From Planobispora rosea (GTDB taxonomy: Bacteria > Actinomycetota > Actinomycetes > Streptosporangiales > Streptosporangiaceae): a DNA stretch of 46,225 nt. The position numbers and the translations under genes were made by a program. The notes beneath the pieces were generated by a model that had not been told where the DNA came from, did not search any database, and was given only the letters and a program-made list of their open reading frames with translations. The stretch spans positions 1 to 46,225 of the forward strand of contig NZ_BMQP01000056.1 of assembly GCF_014648175.1 (NCBI RefSeq), read 5' to 3'. Positions 16,256-25,034 of the stretch are shown piece by piece (the first letter of the stretch is position 1; every line of letters begins with the position of its first letter).

Positions 16256-16272
16256 GACGGGAGAGCGCCCGC

Positions 16273-19146
16273 ATGCTCGACAACGAGCCCAACGTCGGGG
16301 CCAACGGCCCTGCTGGGGACATAACGGAACAGCCAGTTCAGCCCGCGCGCCGGCGGCGTGCCGCCAGCCGGCCCGCCGGGCCCCCGCCGGAGGACCCGGA
16401 GCCCGCGCCGGCTCCCGCCCCGGCGACCGCGCAGGCCGCACAGCCGGAAGCGGTCGCCGCGCCGGTGACGCAGGCCGTACAGGCTCAGGCCGACGCGCCC
16501 GCGGCCGGTGGGGAGACACCGCCTGCCGGTGAGCAGGCGCCGCCCAAGCGTGCCACCCGCCGCAGGGCGGCCGCCAGGACGACCGCCGGGGAGAGCGCTT
16601 CCGCGGAGGGCGCTTCCGGGGAGGCCGCTCCGGCGGAGGCCGCCGCCAAGACGACCGCCGGCACCCGGCGCAGCCGTGCGAAGAAGGCGGAGCCCGCCTC
16701 CGGGGAGGCCCCCGAGCCGGCCCCGGCGGAGGCTCCGGCCGAGGAGCCCGCGGAGTCCACCGTGCCCGCCGTGCCCGCCGCGGAGCCGGCCGCTTCCGCT
16801 GCGGAGCCCGTCGCGGAGACGGCGAAGCCCGCCAAACGGACCCGCTCGCGCAGGAAGGCCGCCCAGGAGGAGACCCCCGAGCCTGCACCGGCCACGGCCG
16901 TCGAGATGGAGCCGCCGCTGGACCTGACCACCGCCGAGGCGGAGGAGGTCGCGGCGTCCCTGCTGCTGGCGATGCCCGCCGACGAGCCGCTGGACGACGA
17001 ACCGGCCGGCGAGGAGATCGTCGAGGAGCGCCGGGGACTGTTCGCCGACCCGTTCGGACTGGCCGCCCAGGAACGCGCCGAGGTGCCCTCGGTGACGTTC
17101 CAGGCGCCCGCGGCGGTGTTCCAGCCGCTGTTCCAGGCCCCCGACCCGCACCGGGCCGAGCCGGTCGTGGCCCGTCCCGTCCCGGCGCAGCCTCCGGTGG
17201 AGGAGGAGGCCGAGGCGGAGGAGATCGAGACCGCCGAGGAGCCCGAGGACGACGAGACCGACGAGGCCGAGGGCGAGGACGGCGGCTCGCGCCGCCGTCG
17301 CCGCCGCAGGGGCGGTCGCGGCCGGGGCAAGGTGCGCGACCTGGAGGAGACCGAGGAGGAGGGCGCCGCCGAGGAGGCGGAGGAGGAGACTCCCGAGGCC
17401 GAGGAGGAGGGCGCCGCCGAGGAGGGCACCTCGCGCCGCCGTCGCCGCCGTCGCCGCCGCAGCTCCGACGAGGTCGGCGAGACGCCGGACGACCCGCCGA
17501 ACACCGTGGTGCGCATCCGCGCCCCCCGTGCGGGACGCAGCACCTCCATGGACGAGGTGCAGAGCGTGCGCGGCTCGACCCGCCTGGAGGCGAAGAAGCA
17601 GCGCCGCCGGGAGGGCCGCGAGCTCGGCCGGAGGCGTCCGCCGATCATCACCGAGTCGGAGTTCCTGGCCCGCCGGGAGTCCGTGGAGCGGGTGATGGTG
17701 GTCCGCCGGACCGGAGGCCGCACCCAGATCGCGGTGCTGGAGGACGACGTCCTCGTCGAGCACTACGTCGACCGCGAGGCCAGCCAGTCCTACGTGGGCA
17801 ACGTCTACCTCGGCAAGGTGCAGAACGTCCTGCCGAGCATGGAGGCGGCGTTCGTCGACATCGGCAAGGGCCGCAACGCGGTGCTGTACGCCGGCGAGGT
17901 CAACTTCGACACCGCCGGGATGGAGGGCCAGCCCAAGCGGATCGAGGCGGCGCTGAAGTCGGGGCAGTCCGTCCTGGTCCAGGTCACCAAGGACCCGATG
18001 GGCCACAAGGGCGCCCGGCTGACCTCGCAGGTCAGTCTCCCCGGCCGCTACCTGGTCTACGTGCCGGACGGCTCGATGACCGGGATCAGCCGCAAGCTCC
18101 CGGACAAGGAGCGCACCCGCCTGAAGAGCATTCTGAAGAAGGTCATGCCCGAGAACGCCGGTGTGATCGTCCGTACCGCGGCCGAGGGCGCCTCGGAGGA
18201 CGAGCTCGCCCGCGACGTGGCCAGGCTCTCGGCCCAGTGGGAGAACATCCAGCGCAAGGCCAAGACGGCCAGCGCCCCCGAGCTGCTCTCCTCCGAGCCG
18301 GACCTGACCGTCCGGGTGGTCCGCGACGTGTTCAACGAGGACTTCACCTCGCTGGTCGTCCAGGGCGACGAGGTGTGGACCACCGTGGACGAGTACGTCC
18401 GCTACGTGGCTCCGCACCTGGCCGACCGGCTGACCCGCTGGGACGAGGACGGCGACGTCTTCGCCGCCTACCGGATCGACGAGCAGATCGCCAAGGCGAT
18501 GGAGCGCAAGGTCTGGCTCCCGAGCGGCGGCTCCCTGGTGATCGACCGGACCGAGGCGATGACCGTCGTCGACGTCAACACCGGCAAGTTCACCGGGCAG
18601 GGCGGGAACCTGGAGGAGACCGTCACCCGCAACAACCTGGAGGCGGCCGAGGAGATCGTCCGCCAGCTCCGGCTGCGGGACATCGGCGGCATCATCGTCA
18701 TCGACTTCATCGACATGGTGCTGGAGAGCAACCGGGACCTGGTGCTGCGGCGGCTGCTGGAGTGCCTGGCCCGGGACCGTACCAAGCACCAGGTCGCCGA
18801 GGTCACCTCCCTGGGCCTGGTCCAGATGACCCGCAAGCGGGTCGGACAGGGCCTGCTGGAGGCCTTCTCCACCGTCTGCGAGTGCTGCAACGGCCGCGGC
18901 CTGCACATCTCGGCCGAGCCGGTCGAGGGCAAGCCGGAGCCGCGCGGCACCCAGGCGAAGATGGCCATCGAGAAGGCCGTCGCGGAGAAGACCGGCAAGG
19001 AGTCGGCCGCCGTCGCCGCCGGGGACCCGTCCGGACGTGATACCGTGACCGATGCGCTTGACGACGGTCAGGCGGACGACTCCCAGGTCTCACAGGCCTC
19101 CGGCCGGGGGCGGCGACGCTCCCGCAAGGCCAAGCCGGCCGACTAG
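16273..19146 (+). CDS. rne: Ribonuclease E/G family endoribonuclease with long N-terminal disordered arm
   Basis: Single-strand endonuclease for mRNA decay and rRNA/tRNA processing. The 957-residue protein has an Ala/Pro/Glu-rich disordered region (residues 1 to about 450) with arginine blocks (for example SRRRRRRRGGRGRGK near residue 337 and a longer Arg run near residue 390) alternating with acidic runs. An S1 RNA-binding domain starts near residue 507 (YVGNVYLGKVQNVLPSMEAA). Catalytic metal ligands D767 (DVNTGKFTG) and D811 (IIVIDFIDM), and the zinc-link C869-x2-C872 (CECCNGRG), are present. As in other actinobacteria the scaffold arm is N-terminal rather than C-terminal. It sits just before rplU-rpmA. 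Confidence 0.93.
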   Translation: MLDNEPNVGANGPAGDITEQPVQPARRRRAASRPAGPPPEDPEPAPAPAPATAQAAQPEAVAAPVTQAVQAQADAPAAGGETPPAGEQAPPKRATRRRAAARTTAGESASAEGASGEAAPAEAAAKTTAGTRRSRAKKAEPASGEAPEPAPAEAPAEEPAESTVPAVPAAEPAASAAEPVAETAKPAKRTRSRRKAAQEETPEPAPATAVEMEPPLDLTTAEAEEVAASLLLAMPADEPLDDEPAGEEIVEERRGLFADPFGLAAQERAEVPSVTFQAPAAVFQPLFQAPDPHRAEPVVARPVPAQPPVEEEAEAEEIETAEEPEDDETDEAEGEDGGSRRRRRRRGGRGRGKVRDLEETEEEGAAEEAEEETPEAEEEGAAEEGTSRRRRRRRRRSSDEVGETPDDPPNTVVRIRAPRAGRSTSMDEVQSVRGSTRLEAKKQRRREGRELGRRRPPIITESEFLARRESVERVMVVRRTGGRTQIAVLEDDVLVEHYVDREASQSYVGNVYLGKVQNVLPSMEAAFVDIGKGRNAVLYAGEVNFDTAGMEGQPKRIEAALKSGQSVLVQVTKDPMGHKGARLTSQVSLPGRYLVYVPDGSMTGISRKLPDKERTRLKSILKKVMPENAGVIVRTAAEGASEDELARDVARLSAQWENIQRKAKTASAPELLSSEPDLTVRVVRDVFNEDFTSLVVQGDEVWTTVDEYVRYVAPHLADRLTRWDEDGDVFAAYRIDEQIAKAMERKVWLPSGGSLVIDRTEAMTVVDVNTGKFTGQGGNLEETVTRNNLEAAEEIVRQLRLRDIGGIIVIDFIDMVLESNRDLVLRRLLECLARDRTKHQVAEVTSLGLVQMTRKRVGQGLLEAFSTVCECCNGRGLHISAEPVEGKPEPRGTQAKMAIEKAVAEKTGKESAAVAAGDPSGRDTVTDALDDGQADDSQVSQASGRGRRRSRKAKPAD

Positions 19147-19149
19147 GCG

Positions 19150-19185
19150 TCCGTCCCGCGGCGGGCGAGAGCCCTGCGGGACGGA
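19150..19185 (+). terminator. Hairpin terminator after rne
   Basis: TCCGTCCCGC (19150-19159) pairs perfectly with GCGGGACGGA (19176-19185), with a smaller GGGC/GCCC hairpin in the loop. It begins 4 bases after the rne stop. No T-tract follows. Confidence 0.65.
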
Positions 19186-19250
19186 TCCCAGCCGGTCCGG
19201 CGATCGCCGGCGCGCTTCGGCTGCGCCGGCACCCCCGACGTTCCGCCCGG

Positions 19251-19280
19251 TTCGACCAGGACACCGACGTCCGGTACCCT
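19251..19280 (+). promoter_or_regulatory. Candidate promoter of rplU-rpmA
   Basis: TTCGAC (19251-19256) and TACCCT (19275-19280) are separated by 18 bases, resembling a -35/-10 pair for the vegetative sigma factor. It lies in the 261-base gap between rne and rplU and would give a 5' leader of about 120 bases. Confidence 0.45.
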
Positions 19281-19407
19281 AGTGAATCGGTGCGCTCGTG
19301 GCGCGCCCTGTTCGCGCGCCTACCCGGTTCGTCGGTCAAACCAGTGACCATAGCCGGATGCGGGGCGCAGCATCCAGCGAGCATGTAGTCAGAAGAAGGG
19401 TTCCGCG

Positions 19408-19710
19408 GTGTACGCGATCGTTCGTTGCGGCGGCAGGCAGCAGAAGGTCTCCGTCGGTGACGTCCTCGAGGTGGACAAGGTCGCCGGCGAGGTCGGTTCC
19501 ACGGTTACGCTGCCGACGGTGCTCGTCGTCAACGACGGCGACGTGACCACCGAGGCGGGCCGGTTCACGGTTGCCGCCGAGATCCTCGGCGAGACCAAGG
19601 GTCCGAAGATCCGCATTCTGAAGTACAAGAACAAGACCGGTTACAAGAAGCGCCAGGGTCACCGCCAGCGGTACACCCAGGTGAAGATCACCGGCATCAA
19701 CCAGGCCTGA
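19408..19710 (+). CDS. rplU: Large-subunit ribosomal protein bL21
   Basis: A 100-residue 23S rRNA-binding protein. It begins with the family N terminus YAIVRCGGRQQKVSVGD and ends with the basic stretch KTGYKKRQGHRQRYTQVKI that contacts rRNA. Length is normal. The start is GTG preceded by AGAAGAAGGG. It is followed after 19 bases by rpmA, the universal L21-L27 pair. Confidence 0.98.
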   Translation: MYAIVRCGGRQQKVSVGDVLEVDKVAGEVGSTVTLPTVLVVNDGDVTTEAGRFTVAAEILGETKGPKIRILKYKNKTGYKKRQGHRQRYTQVKITGINQA

Positions 19711-19729
19711 GTTTCGGGAGTTTTGCGAG

Positions 19730-19987
19730 ATGGCACACAAGAAGGGCGCGTCGTCCACTCGGAACGGCCGTGACTCCAACGCCCAGCGGCTCGGTGTGAA
19801 GCGCTTCGGCGGCCAGCTGGTCAACGCCGGTGAGATCATCGTTCGTCAGCGTGGCACCCACTTCCACCCCGGCGACAACGTCGGCCGTGGCGGTGACGAC
19901 ACCCTGTTCGCGCTGACCGCCGGTCACGTGCAGTTCGGCACCAAGCGCGGTCGCCGCGCGGTGAGCATCGTCCCGGTCGCGGAGTAG
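19730..19987 (+). CDS. rpmA: Large-subunit ribosomal protein bL27
   Basis: An 85-residue protein whose N-terminal tail reaches the peptidyl transferase centre. MAHKKGASSTRNGRDSNAQR and RQRGTHFHPGDNVGRGGDDTLFA are the family signatures. There is no N-terminal cleaved extension of the Firmicutes kind: the conserved AHKKG follows the initiator methionine directly. A GGGAG precedes the ATG. It is followed by a terminator. Confidence 0.98.
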   Translation: MAHKKGASSTRNGRDSNAQRLGVKRFGGQLVNAGEIIVRQRGTHFHPGDNVGRGGDDTLFALTAGHVQFGTKRGRRAVSIVPVAE

Positions 19988-20010
19988 ATCCGCGCCGGAA
20001 GACGTTGACG

Positions 20011-20046
20011 ACAGGGGTGGATCGCATTCAGCGGTCCGCCCCTGTT
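20011..20046 (+). terminator. Terminator after rpmA
   Basis: ACAGGGGTGGATC (20011-20023) pairs with GGTCCGCCCCTGT (20033-20045) through 13 pairs including two G-T pairs, with a 9-base loop. It begins 24 bases after the rpmA stop and separates the ribosomal pair from obgE. Confidence 0.7.
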
Positions 20047-20173
20047 CGCGTTCGAGCGCCGGGTTCCCTCGCCGGGTTCCCTGTTCGGGTTCGAGCGCAA
20101 GGTCGGGAAACGCGGGGGTTCCACCGTACGGCGGAGCCCCCGGACACAGGCGGGACGCCCGCGCGGGCGGGTC

Positions 20174-20222
20174 CCGCGATGAGCGGGAATCTCCGTGATT
20201 CCGCGATGGGCGGGAACCTCCG
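20174..20222 (+). repeat. Imperfect 22-bp direct repeat before obgE
   Basis: CCGCGATGAGCGGGAATCTC-CG (20174-20195) recurs at 20201-20222 with two substitutions, a period of 27 bases. The gap 19988-20264 also carries CCGGGTTCCCT repeated near 20050-20085. Otherwise only the terminator and the obgE leader are seen here. Confidence 0.6.
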
Positions 20223-20264
20223 CGGTGATGCGGGGGGTCTCGTAGATGGGGGAGGAAAGCAGAC

Positions 20265-21617
20265 ATGCCGGACTTTGTGGATCAGGTGATCCTGCACATC
20301 AAGGCCGGTGACGGGGGACATGGCTGCGCCTCTGTGCATCGGGAGAAGTTCAAGCCGCTGGGCGGGCCCGACGGGGGCAACGGCGGCCGCGGCGGTGACG
20401 TGATCCTGGAGGTCGACCCGAACACCGCGACCCTGCTGGACTACCACCGCCGCCCGCACCGCAAGGCCGACAACGGCAAGCAGGGCTCCGGCTCCAACCG
20501 CGACGGGGCCAACGGCGAGGACGTCATCCTGCCCGTCCCCGACGGCACCGTGGTCAAGGACGCCGCCACCGGCGAGGTCATCGTCGACCTGATCGGCGCC
20601 GGCACCCGCTACGTCATCGCCGAGGGCGGCCACGGGGGGCTCGGCAACGCGGCCCTGGCCTCCGCCAAGCGCAAGGCCCCCGGCTTCGCGCTGCTCGGCG
20701 AGCCCGGCGACGCGCTCGACGTGATGCTGGAGATGAAGAGCGTCGCGGACGTGGCGCTGGTCGGCTTCCCGAGCGCGGGCAAGTCCTCCCTCATCGCGGC
20801 GCTCAGCGCCGCCCGGCCGAAGATCGCCGACTACCCGTTCACCACCCTGGTGCCCAACCTCGGCGTGGTCACCGCGGGCGACACGGTCTTCACCGTGGCC
20901 GACGTGCCCGGTCTGATCCCCGGCGCGTCCGAGGGCAAGGGTCTCGGCCACGAGTTCCTGCGCCACGTCGAGCGGTGCAACACGCTCGTGCATGTGATCG
21001 ACTGCGCCACCATGGAGCCGGGCCGCGACCCGATCAGCGACTACGAGGCGATCGAGGCCGAGCTGGCGGCGTACGGCAGGCTGGAGGACCGGCCGAGGCT
21101 GGCGGTGCTCAACAAGGCGGACGTGCCCGACGCCCGCGAGCTGGCCGACATCGTCCGGCCCATGCTGGAGGAACGGGGCCTGCGGGTCTTCCAGATCTCC
21201 GCGGCCACCCACGAGGGCCTCAAGGAGCTGACCTACGCCATGGGCGAGATGGTCGCCGCGGCCCGCGCCGCCGCCCCCGCCCCCGAGCCCACCCGCCTGG
21301 TGATCAAACCGCGGCAGCTCGGCGACGCCGGGTTCACCGTACGGAAGGTCGGCGAGAACACCTTCCAGGTCACCGGCGTCAAGCCGGAGCGGTGGATCCG
21401 CCAGACCGACTTCACCAACGACGAGGCCGTCGGCTACCTCGCCGACCGGCTGGAGCGCCTCGGCGTGGAGGAGGAGCTCACCAAGGCCGGTGCCACGGCC
21501 GGCGCCGAGGTGATCATCGGTTCGATGGAGGGCGGCTACGTCTTCGACTGGCAGCCCACCCTCAACGCCGAGGCCGTTCACCAGGGCCCGCGCGGCACGG
21601 ACAACCGGCTCGGATAG
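20265..21617 (+). CDS. obgE: Ribosome-associated GTPase ObgE/CgtA
   Basis: Late large-subunit assembly and stress-linked GTPase. In sporulating actinomycetes Obg also affects the onset of differentiation. The 450-residue protein has the glycine-rich Obg fold (residues 1-160, with GGPDGGNGGRGGDVIL), a G domain with G1 GFPSAGKSS near residue 167, DVPGLIPGASEGKGLG as G3 region and NKAD as G4, and a C-terminal OCT domain (about residues 340-425). GGGAGGA precedes the ATG. It is followed by proB after 60 bases. Confidence 0.97.
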   Translation: MPDFVDQVILHIKAGDGGHGCASVHREKFKPLGGPDGGNGGRGGDVILEVDPNTATLLDYHRRPHRKADNGKQGSGSNRDGANGEDVILPVPDGTVVKDAATGEVIVDLIGAGTRYVIAEGGHGGLGNAALASAKRKAPGFALLGEPGDALDVMLEMKSVADVALVGFPSAGKSSLIAALSAARPKIADYPFTTLVPNLGVVTAGDTVFTVADVPGLIPGASEGKGLGHEFLRHVERCNTLVHVIDCATMEPGRDPISDYEAIEAELAAYGRLEDRPRLAVLNKADVPDARELADIVRPMLEERGLRVFQISAATHEGLKELTYAMGEMVAAARAAAPAPEPTRLVIKPRQLGDAGFTVRKVGENTFQVTGVKPERWIRQTDFTNDEAVGYLADRLERLGVEEELTKAGATAGAEVIIGSMEGGYVFDWQPTLNAEAVHQGPRGTDNRLG

Positions 21618-21677
21618 CCCGCCCCCGCCCATCGTCTCCCGAGACTTCATCCAGGCCCCCGTGAAAGGTGCGTCCCT

Positions 21678-22811
21678 GTGACCCCGGCGACCTCCGCCCG
21701 TGACCGGATCGGCACGGCCTCACGCCTCGTCGTGAAGGTCGGTTCGTCCTCGCTGACCACACCGCAGGGGATGATCGACGTCGACCGGGTGGACGCCCTG
21801 GTCGACGTGCTGGCCGCCCGGCGGAAGACCGGCACGCAGATCGTGCTGGTCTCCTCCGGCGCCATCGCGGCCGGGCTCGGACCGCTGGGCCTGTCCGCCC
21901 GCCCCCGCGACCTCGCCACCCAGCAGGCCGCCGCCTCCGTCGGCCAGGGCGTGCTGGTCGCCCGCTACACCTCCTCCTTCGCCCGGTACGGCCTGCGCGT
22001 CGGCCAGGTGCTGCTCACCGCCGACGACATGATGCGCCGCGCGCACCACGTCAACGCCCAGCGCACCCTCAACCGCCTGCTGGAGCTGGGCATCGTCCCG
22101 GTGGTCAACGAGAACGACACGGTGGCCACCGACGAGATCCGCTTCGGCGACAACGACCGGCTCGCCGCGCTGGTCGCCCACCTGATCCGCGCCGACGCCC
22201 TGGTGCTGCTGTCCGACGTGGACGCCCTCTACGACGGCGACCCCCGCCGCCCCGGCGCGCGCCGGCTCGGCGACGTCCGCGGCCCCGAGGACCTCGTCGG
22301 GGTCGAGCTGGGCAAGGGCGGCGCGGTCGGCACCGGCGGGATGGTCACCAAGGTGCAGGCGGCCAGGATCGCCACCGGCGCGGGCGTGCCGGTCGTGCTC
22401 ACCGCCGCCGCGCACGCCGCCCAGGCCATCGCGGGCGCCGACGTCGGCACCTACTTCCACCCGGGCGGCCGCCACCCCGGCACCCGGCTGCTCTGGCTGG
22501 CCCACGCCACCACCGGCCGCGGCCGCCTGCACCTGGACGGCGGGGCGGTCGAGGCCGTCGTGGCCCGCCGCAAGTCGCTGCTGCCGGCCGGGGTCACCGC
22601 GGTGGAGGGCGACTTCGCCGCCGGGGACCCGGTGGACCTGTGCGGGCCGCACGGCCACGTGGTCGCCCGCGGGCTGGTCAACTTCGACGCCGCGGAGATC
22701 CCGGGCCTGCTCGGCCGCTCCACCCGGGAGCTGGCCAGCAGCCTCGGTCCGGAATACGAACGCGAACTCATCCACCGTGACGACATCGTCATACTGGAGC
22801 CCACCCACTAG
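21678..22811 (+). CDS. proB: Glutamate 5-kinase
   Basis: First step of proline synthesis: phosphorylates glutamate to gamma-glutamyl phosphate. The 377-residue protein has an amino-acid-kinase domain (SRLVVKVGSSSLT near residue 16, VSSGAIAAGL near residue 57, NENDTVATDEIRFGDND near residue 138) and a C-terminal PUA domain (about residues 275-370). AAAGGTG lies before the GTG start. The gene is next to proA, which takes its unstable product. Confidence 0.96.
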   Translation: MTPATSARDRIGTASRLVVKVGSSSLTTPQGMIDVDRVDALVDVLAARRKTGTQIVLVSSGAIAAGLGPLGLSARPRDLATQQAAASVGQGVLVARYTSSFARYGLRVGQVLLTADDMMRRAHHVNAQRTLNRLLELGIVPVVNENDTVATDEIRFGDNDRLAALVAHLIRADALVLLSDVDALYDGDPRRPGARRLGDVRGPEDLVGVELGKGGAVGTGGMVTKVQAARIATGAGVPVVLTAAAHAAQAIAGADVGTYFHPGGRHPGTRLLWLAHATTGRGRLHLDGGAVEAVVARRKSLLPAGVTAVEGDFAAGDPVDLCGPHGHVVARGLVNFDAAEIPGLLGRSTRELASSLGPEYERELIHRDDIVILEPTH

Positions 22812-22832
22812 TTCCCGCCCATGGAGCACGAA

Positions 22833-24173
22833 ATGGCCGTTTCGCCGGGAAATCTCATACCGACTTCTGAGATTTCCGAGCCCGATTTCCTGAAGGTAGC
22901 CCTGGCGGCTAAGGAGGCCGCCGCCGAGCTGGCCCCGCTGCCGCGGGCGCCGAAGGACACCGCGCTCCGGGCGATCGCCGACGCGCTGGTGGCCAGGTCC
23001 GCCGAGATCATCGAGGCCAACGCCGTCGATGTGGCCAGGGCCCGGGAGAACGGCACCTCCGAGTACATGATCGACCGGCTCACCCTGGACGTCGGGCGGA
23101 TCGAGGCCATCGCCGACGCCGTCCGCCAGATCGCCGACCTGCCCGACCCGGTCGGCGAGGTGATCCGGGGCAACACCCTGCCCAACGGGCTGGAGCTGCG
23201 TCAGCTCCGGGTGCCGCTCGGCGTGATCGGCATCATCTACGAGGGCCGCCCCAACGTCACGGTCGACGCCGCCGCGCTCTGCCTCAAGAGCGGCAACGCC
23301 ACCCTGCTGCGCGGCTCCTCCAGCGCCTACTCCTCCAACACGGCGCTGGTGAAGATCATGCAGGAGGCGCTGGCGGGCACCGAGGTGCCGGCGGGAGCCG
23401 TACAGCTCGTGCCCGGGCAGACGCGCGAGTCGGTCAAGACGCTGATGAAGGCCCGCGGCCTGGTCGACGTGCTGATCCCGCGCGGCGGCGCCTCGCTGAT
23501 CAACTCGGTGGTGGAGGAGTCCACGGTCCCGGTCATCGAGACCGGCGTGGGCAACTGCCACGTCTACGTCGACGCCGAGGCCGACCTCGACCTGGCGCTG
23601 GAGATCCTGCTCAACGCCAAGGCGCAGCGGCCCTCGGTCTGCAACGCGGCCGAGAGCCTCCTGGTGCACACCGCCGTCGCCGACGCCTTCGTGCCGCGCG
23701 CGCTGGCCGCGCTGGCCGAGGCGGGCGTGACGGTGCACGGCGACGAGCGGATCGCCGCCTACGGCGACGCCGTGGTCCCGGCGACCGAGGAGGATTTCGG
23801 CACCGAGTACCTCTCCCTGGACATCGCCGCCGCCGTGGTCGACTCCCTGGAGGACGCGGTCGCCCACATCAGGAAGTACGGCTCCTCCCACACCGACGCG
23901 ATCGTCACCCGGTCGGTCACCGCCTCCCGCAGGTTCGTGGCGCTGGTCGACTCCGCGGCCGTGGCGGTCAATGCCTCCACCCGCTTCACCGACGGCGGCG
24001 AGTTCGGCTTCGGCGCGGAGATCGGCATCTCCACCCAGAAGCTGCACGCACGCGGCCCGATGGGCCTGCCGGAGCTGACCTCCACCAAGTGGGTCTACAC
24101 CGGCGAGGGCCACCTGCGCACCTCGACGGGCACCGTCATCGCCTCCTGCGAGGGCGAGGCCTGCGGCAAGTAG
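22833..24173 (+). CDS. proA: Gamma-glutamyl phosphate reductase
   Basis: NADPH-dependent reductase giving glutamate-5-semialdehyde, second step of proline synthesis. The 446-residue protein (counted from 22833) has the catalytic cysteine C270 in RPSVCNAAES, the cofactor-site segment IYEGRPNVTVDAAALCLKSG, and a C-terminal GLPELTSTKWVYTGEG typical of ProA. ATG 22833 is preferred because GGAG lies 6 bases before it; the in-frame ATG 22821 would add four residues and has no site. It begins 21 bases after proB. Confidence 0.95.
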   Translation: MAVSPGNLIPTSEISEPDFLKVALAAKEAAAELAPLPRAPKDTALRAIADALVARSAEIIEANAVDVARARENGTSEYMIDRLTLDVGRIEAIADAVRQIADLPDPVGEVIRGNTLPNGLELRQLRVPLGVIGIIYEGRPNVTVDAAALCLKSGNATLLRGSSSAYSSNTALVKIMQEALAGTEVPAGAVQLVPGQTRESVKTLMKARGLVDVLIPRGGASLINSVVEESTVPVIETGVGNCHVYVDAEADLDLALEILLNAKAQRPSVCNAAESLLVHTAVADAFVPRALAALAEAGVTVHGDERIAAYGDAVVPATEEDFGTEYLSLDIAAAVVDSLEDAVAHIRKYGSSHTDAIVTRSVTASRRFVALVDSAAVAVNASTRFTDGGEFGFGAEIGISTQKLHARGPMGLPELTSTKWVYTGEGHLRTSTGTVIASCEGEACGK

Positions 24174-24226
24174 GGGGTGCAGCCCGCGGCAAGCGGGACA
24201 CAAGGCGGGCGGGATATCAGTGGGGC

Positions 24227-24661
24227 ATGGCCGAACAGCGCATCGATATCACGCACGACTCGCCCGCCTCGCCCGACCGTCTCTGGGCGGTCCTGACGGA
24301 CGTCTCCACCTGGCCCCGGTGGGCCGCCTTCGACGCGGCGGAGCTGGAGCGTCCCGGCGCCCCCGAGCGTGACGGCGTCGGGGCGGTCCGGCTCCTCCGG
24401 CGCGGGCGCAAGATCACCCGGGAGCGGGTGGTCGTCTTCGACCCCGCCTCCCGGCACTTCGCCTACGAACTGCTGGAGGGCGTCCCGGTCCGGGACTACC
24501 GGGCCGACGTCACACTGGAGCCGATCCCCGGGGGCGGGACCACGATCCGCTGGAGATCCCGCTTCCGCGGACGCCTTCCCGGGCAGGGGCCGATGGTCAG
24601 GTTCGTACTCCGCAGGTTCATCGATGATCTGGTAAAGCGTCTCGCCGCTCAGGGTATGTGA
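24227..24661 (+). CDS. SRPBCC / polyketide-cyclase-like protein
   Basis: A 144-residue protein of the START-like SRPBCC fold, which binds hydrophobic ligands in a helix-grip cavity. It begins with a beta strand (QRIDITHDSPASPDRLWAVLTDVSTWPRW) and ends with a long C-terminal helix (FVLRRFIDDLVKRLAAQGM), the usual layout. The ligand is unknown. The longer open frame upstream overlaps proA and is rejected. There is no clear ribosome-binding site; TATCAG lies 6 bases before the ATG and may be a leaderless -10. Confidence 0.75.
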   Translation: MAEQRIDITHDSPASPDRLWAVLTDVSTWPRWAAFDAAELERPGAPERDGVGAVRLLRRGRKITRERVVVFDPASRHFAYELLEGVPVRDYRADVTLEPIPGGGTTIRWRSRFRGRLPGQGPMVRFVLRRFIDDLVKRLAAQGM

Positions 24662-24710
24662 CCGCGTGTCGTCCCCCCGGGGTCCGGCGCGTGTGGATTG
24701 ACTGGCCCGC

Positions 24711-24902
24711 ATGGAGATCGTGATCGCGTTGTCCTCCGCCGCCGTGGTGCTGTTCGGCGCCGACCGGCTGATGTTGTTCCTGGAGAGCCGGGGACACGTG
24801 AACTGGAGGCGTAAGGGGATCCCGGACCTGGAGGACGAGCCCGTGGCGGAGCTGGAGAGCCTGCTGGTCCTGCCGGATCGGGAGCTCGCGGGCCGGCGCT
24901 AG
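24711..24902 (+). CDS. Small membrane protein, 63 residues
   Basis: One N-terminal hydrophobic segment (about residues 3-25, VIALSSAAVVLFGADRLMLF) followed by a basic patch (NWRRKG) and an acidic, Leu-rich cytosolic tail. The charge pattern suggests the N terminus outside. No family is recognised. The ribosome-binding site is poor, so the gene is less certain than its neighbours. Confidence 0.5.
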   Translation: MEIVIALSSAAVVLFGADRLMLFLESRGHVNWRRKGIPDLEDEPVAELESLLVLPDRELAGRR

Positions 24903-25018
24903 GGCCCTTCCGCGGGCCGGTCCTTCCACGGGTCGGCCCGCTCTGTTTCCCAAGCCGATCTCTGTAGTCGATCTCTGCGCGTACGGCGCGCCATCGGGGA
25001 TTCGCCGTATCCACCCGC

Positions 25019-25034
25019 TAGTGTGTGATCCCCT
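25019..25034 (+). promoter_or_regulatory. Candidate -10 box before the Ser/Thr kinase gene
   Basis: TAGTGT (25019-25024) lies 10 bases before the ATG. With no Shine-Dalgarno sequence there, a leaderless or nearly leaderless transcript is likely. Confidence 0.35.

Noticed and set aside
21720..24203. An 827-residue minus-strand frame over proB and proA
   Set aside because: Mirror frame with low-complexity translation; proB and proA on the plus strand have all family motifs.
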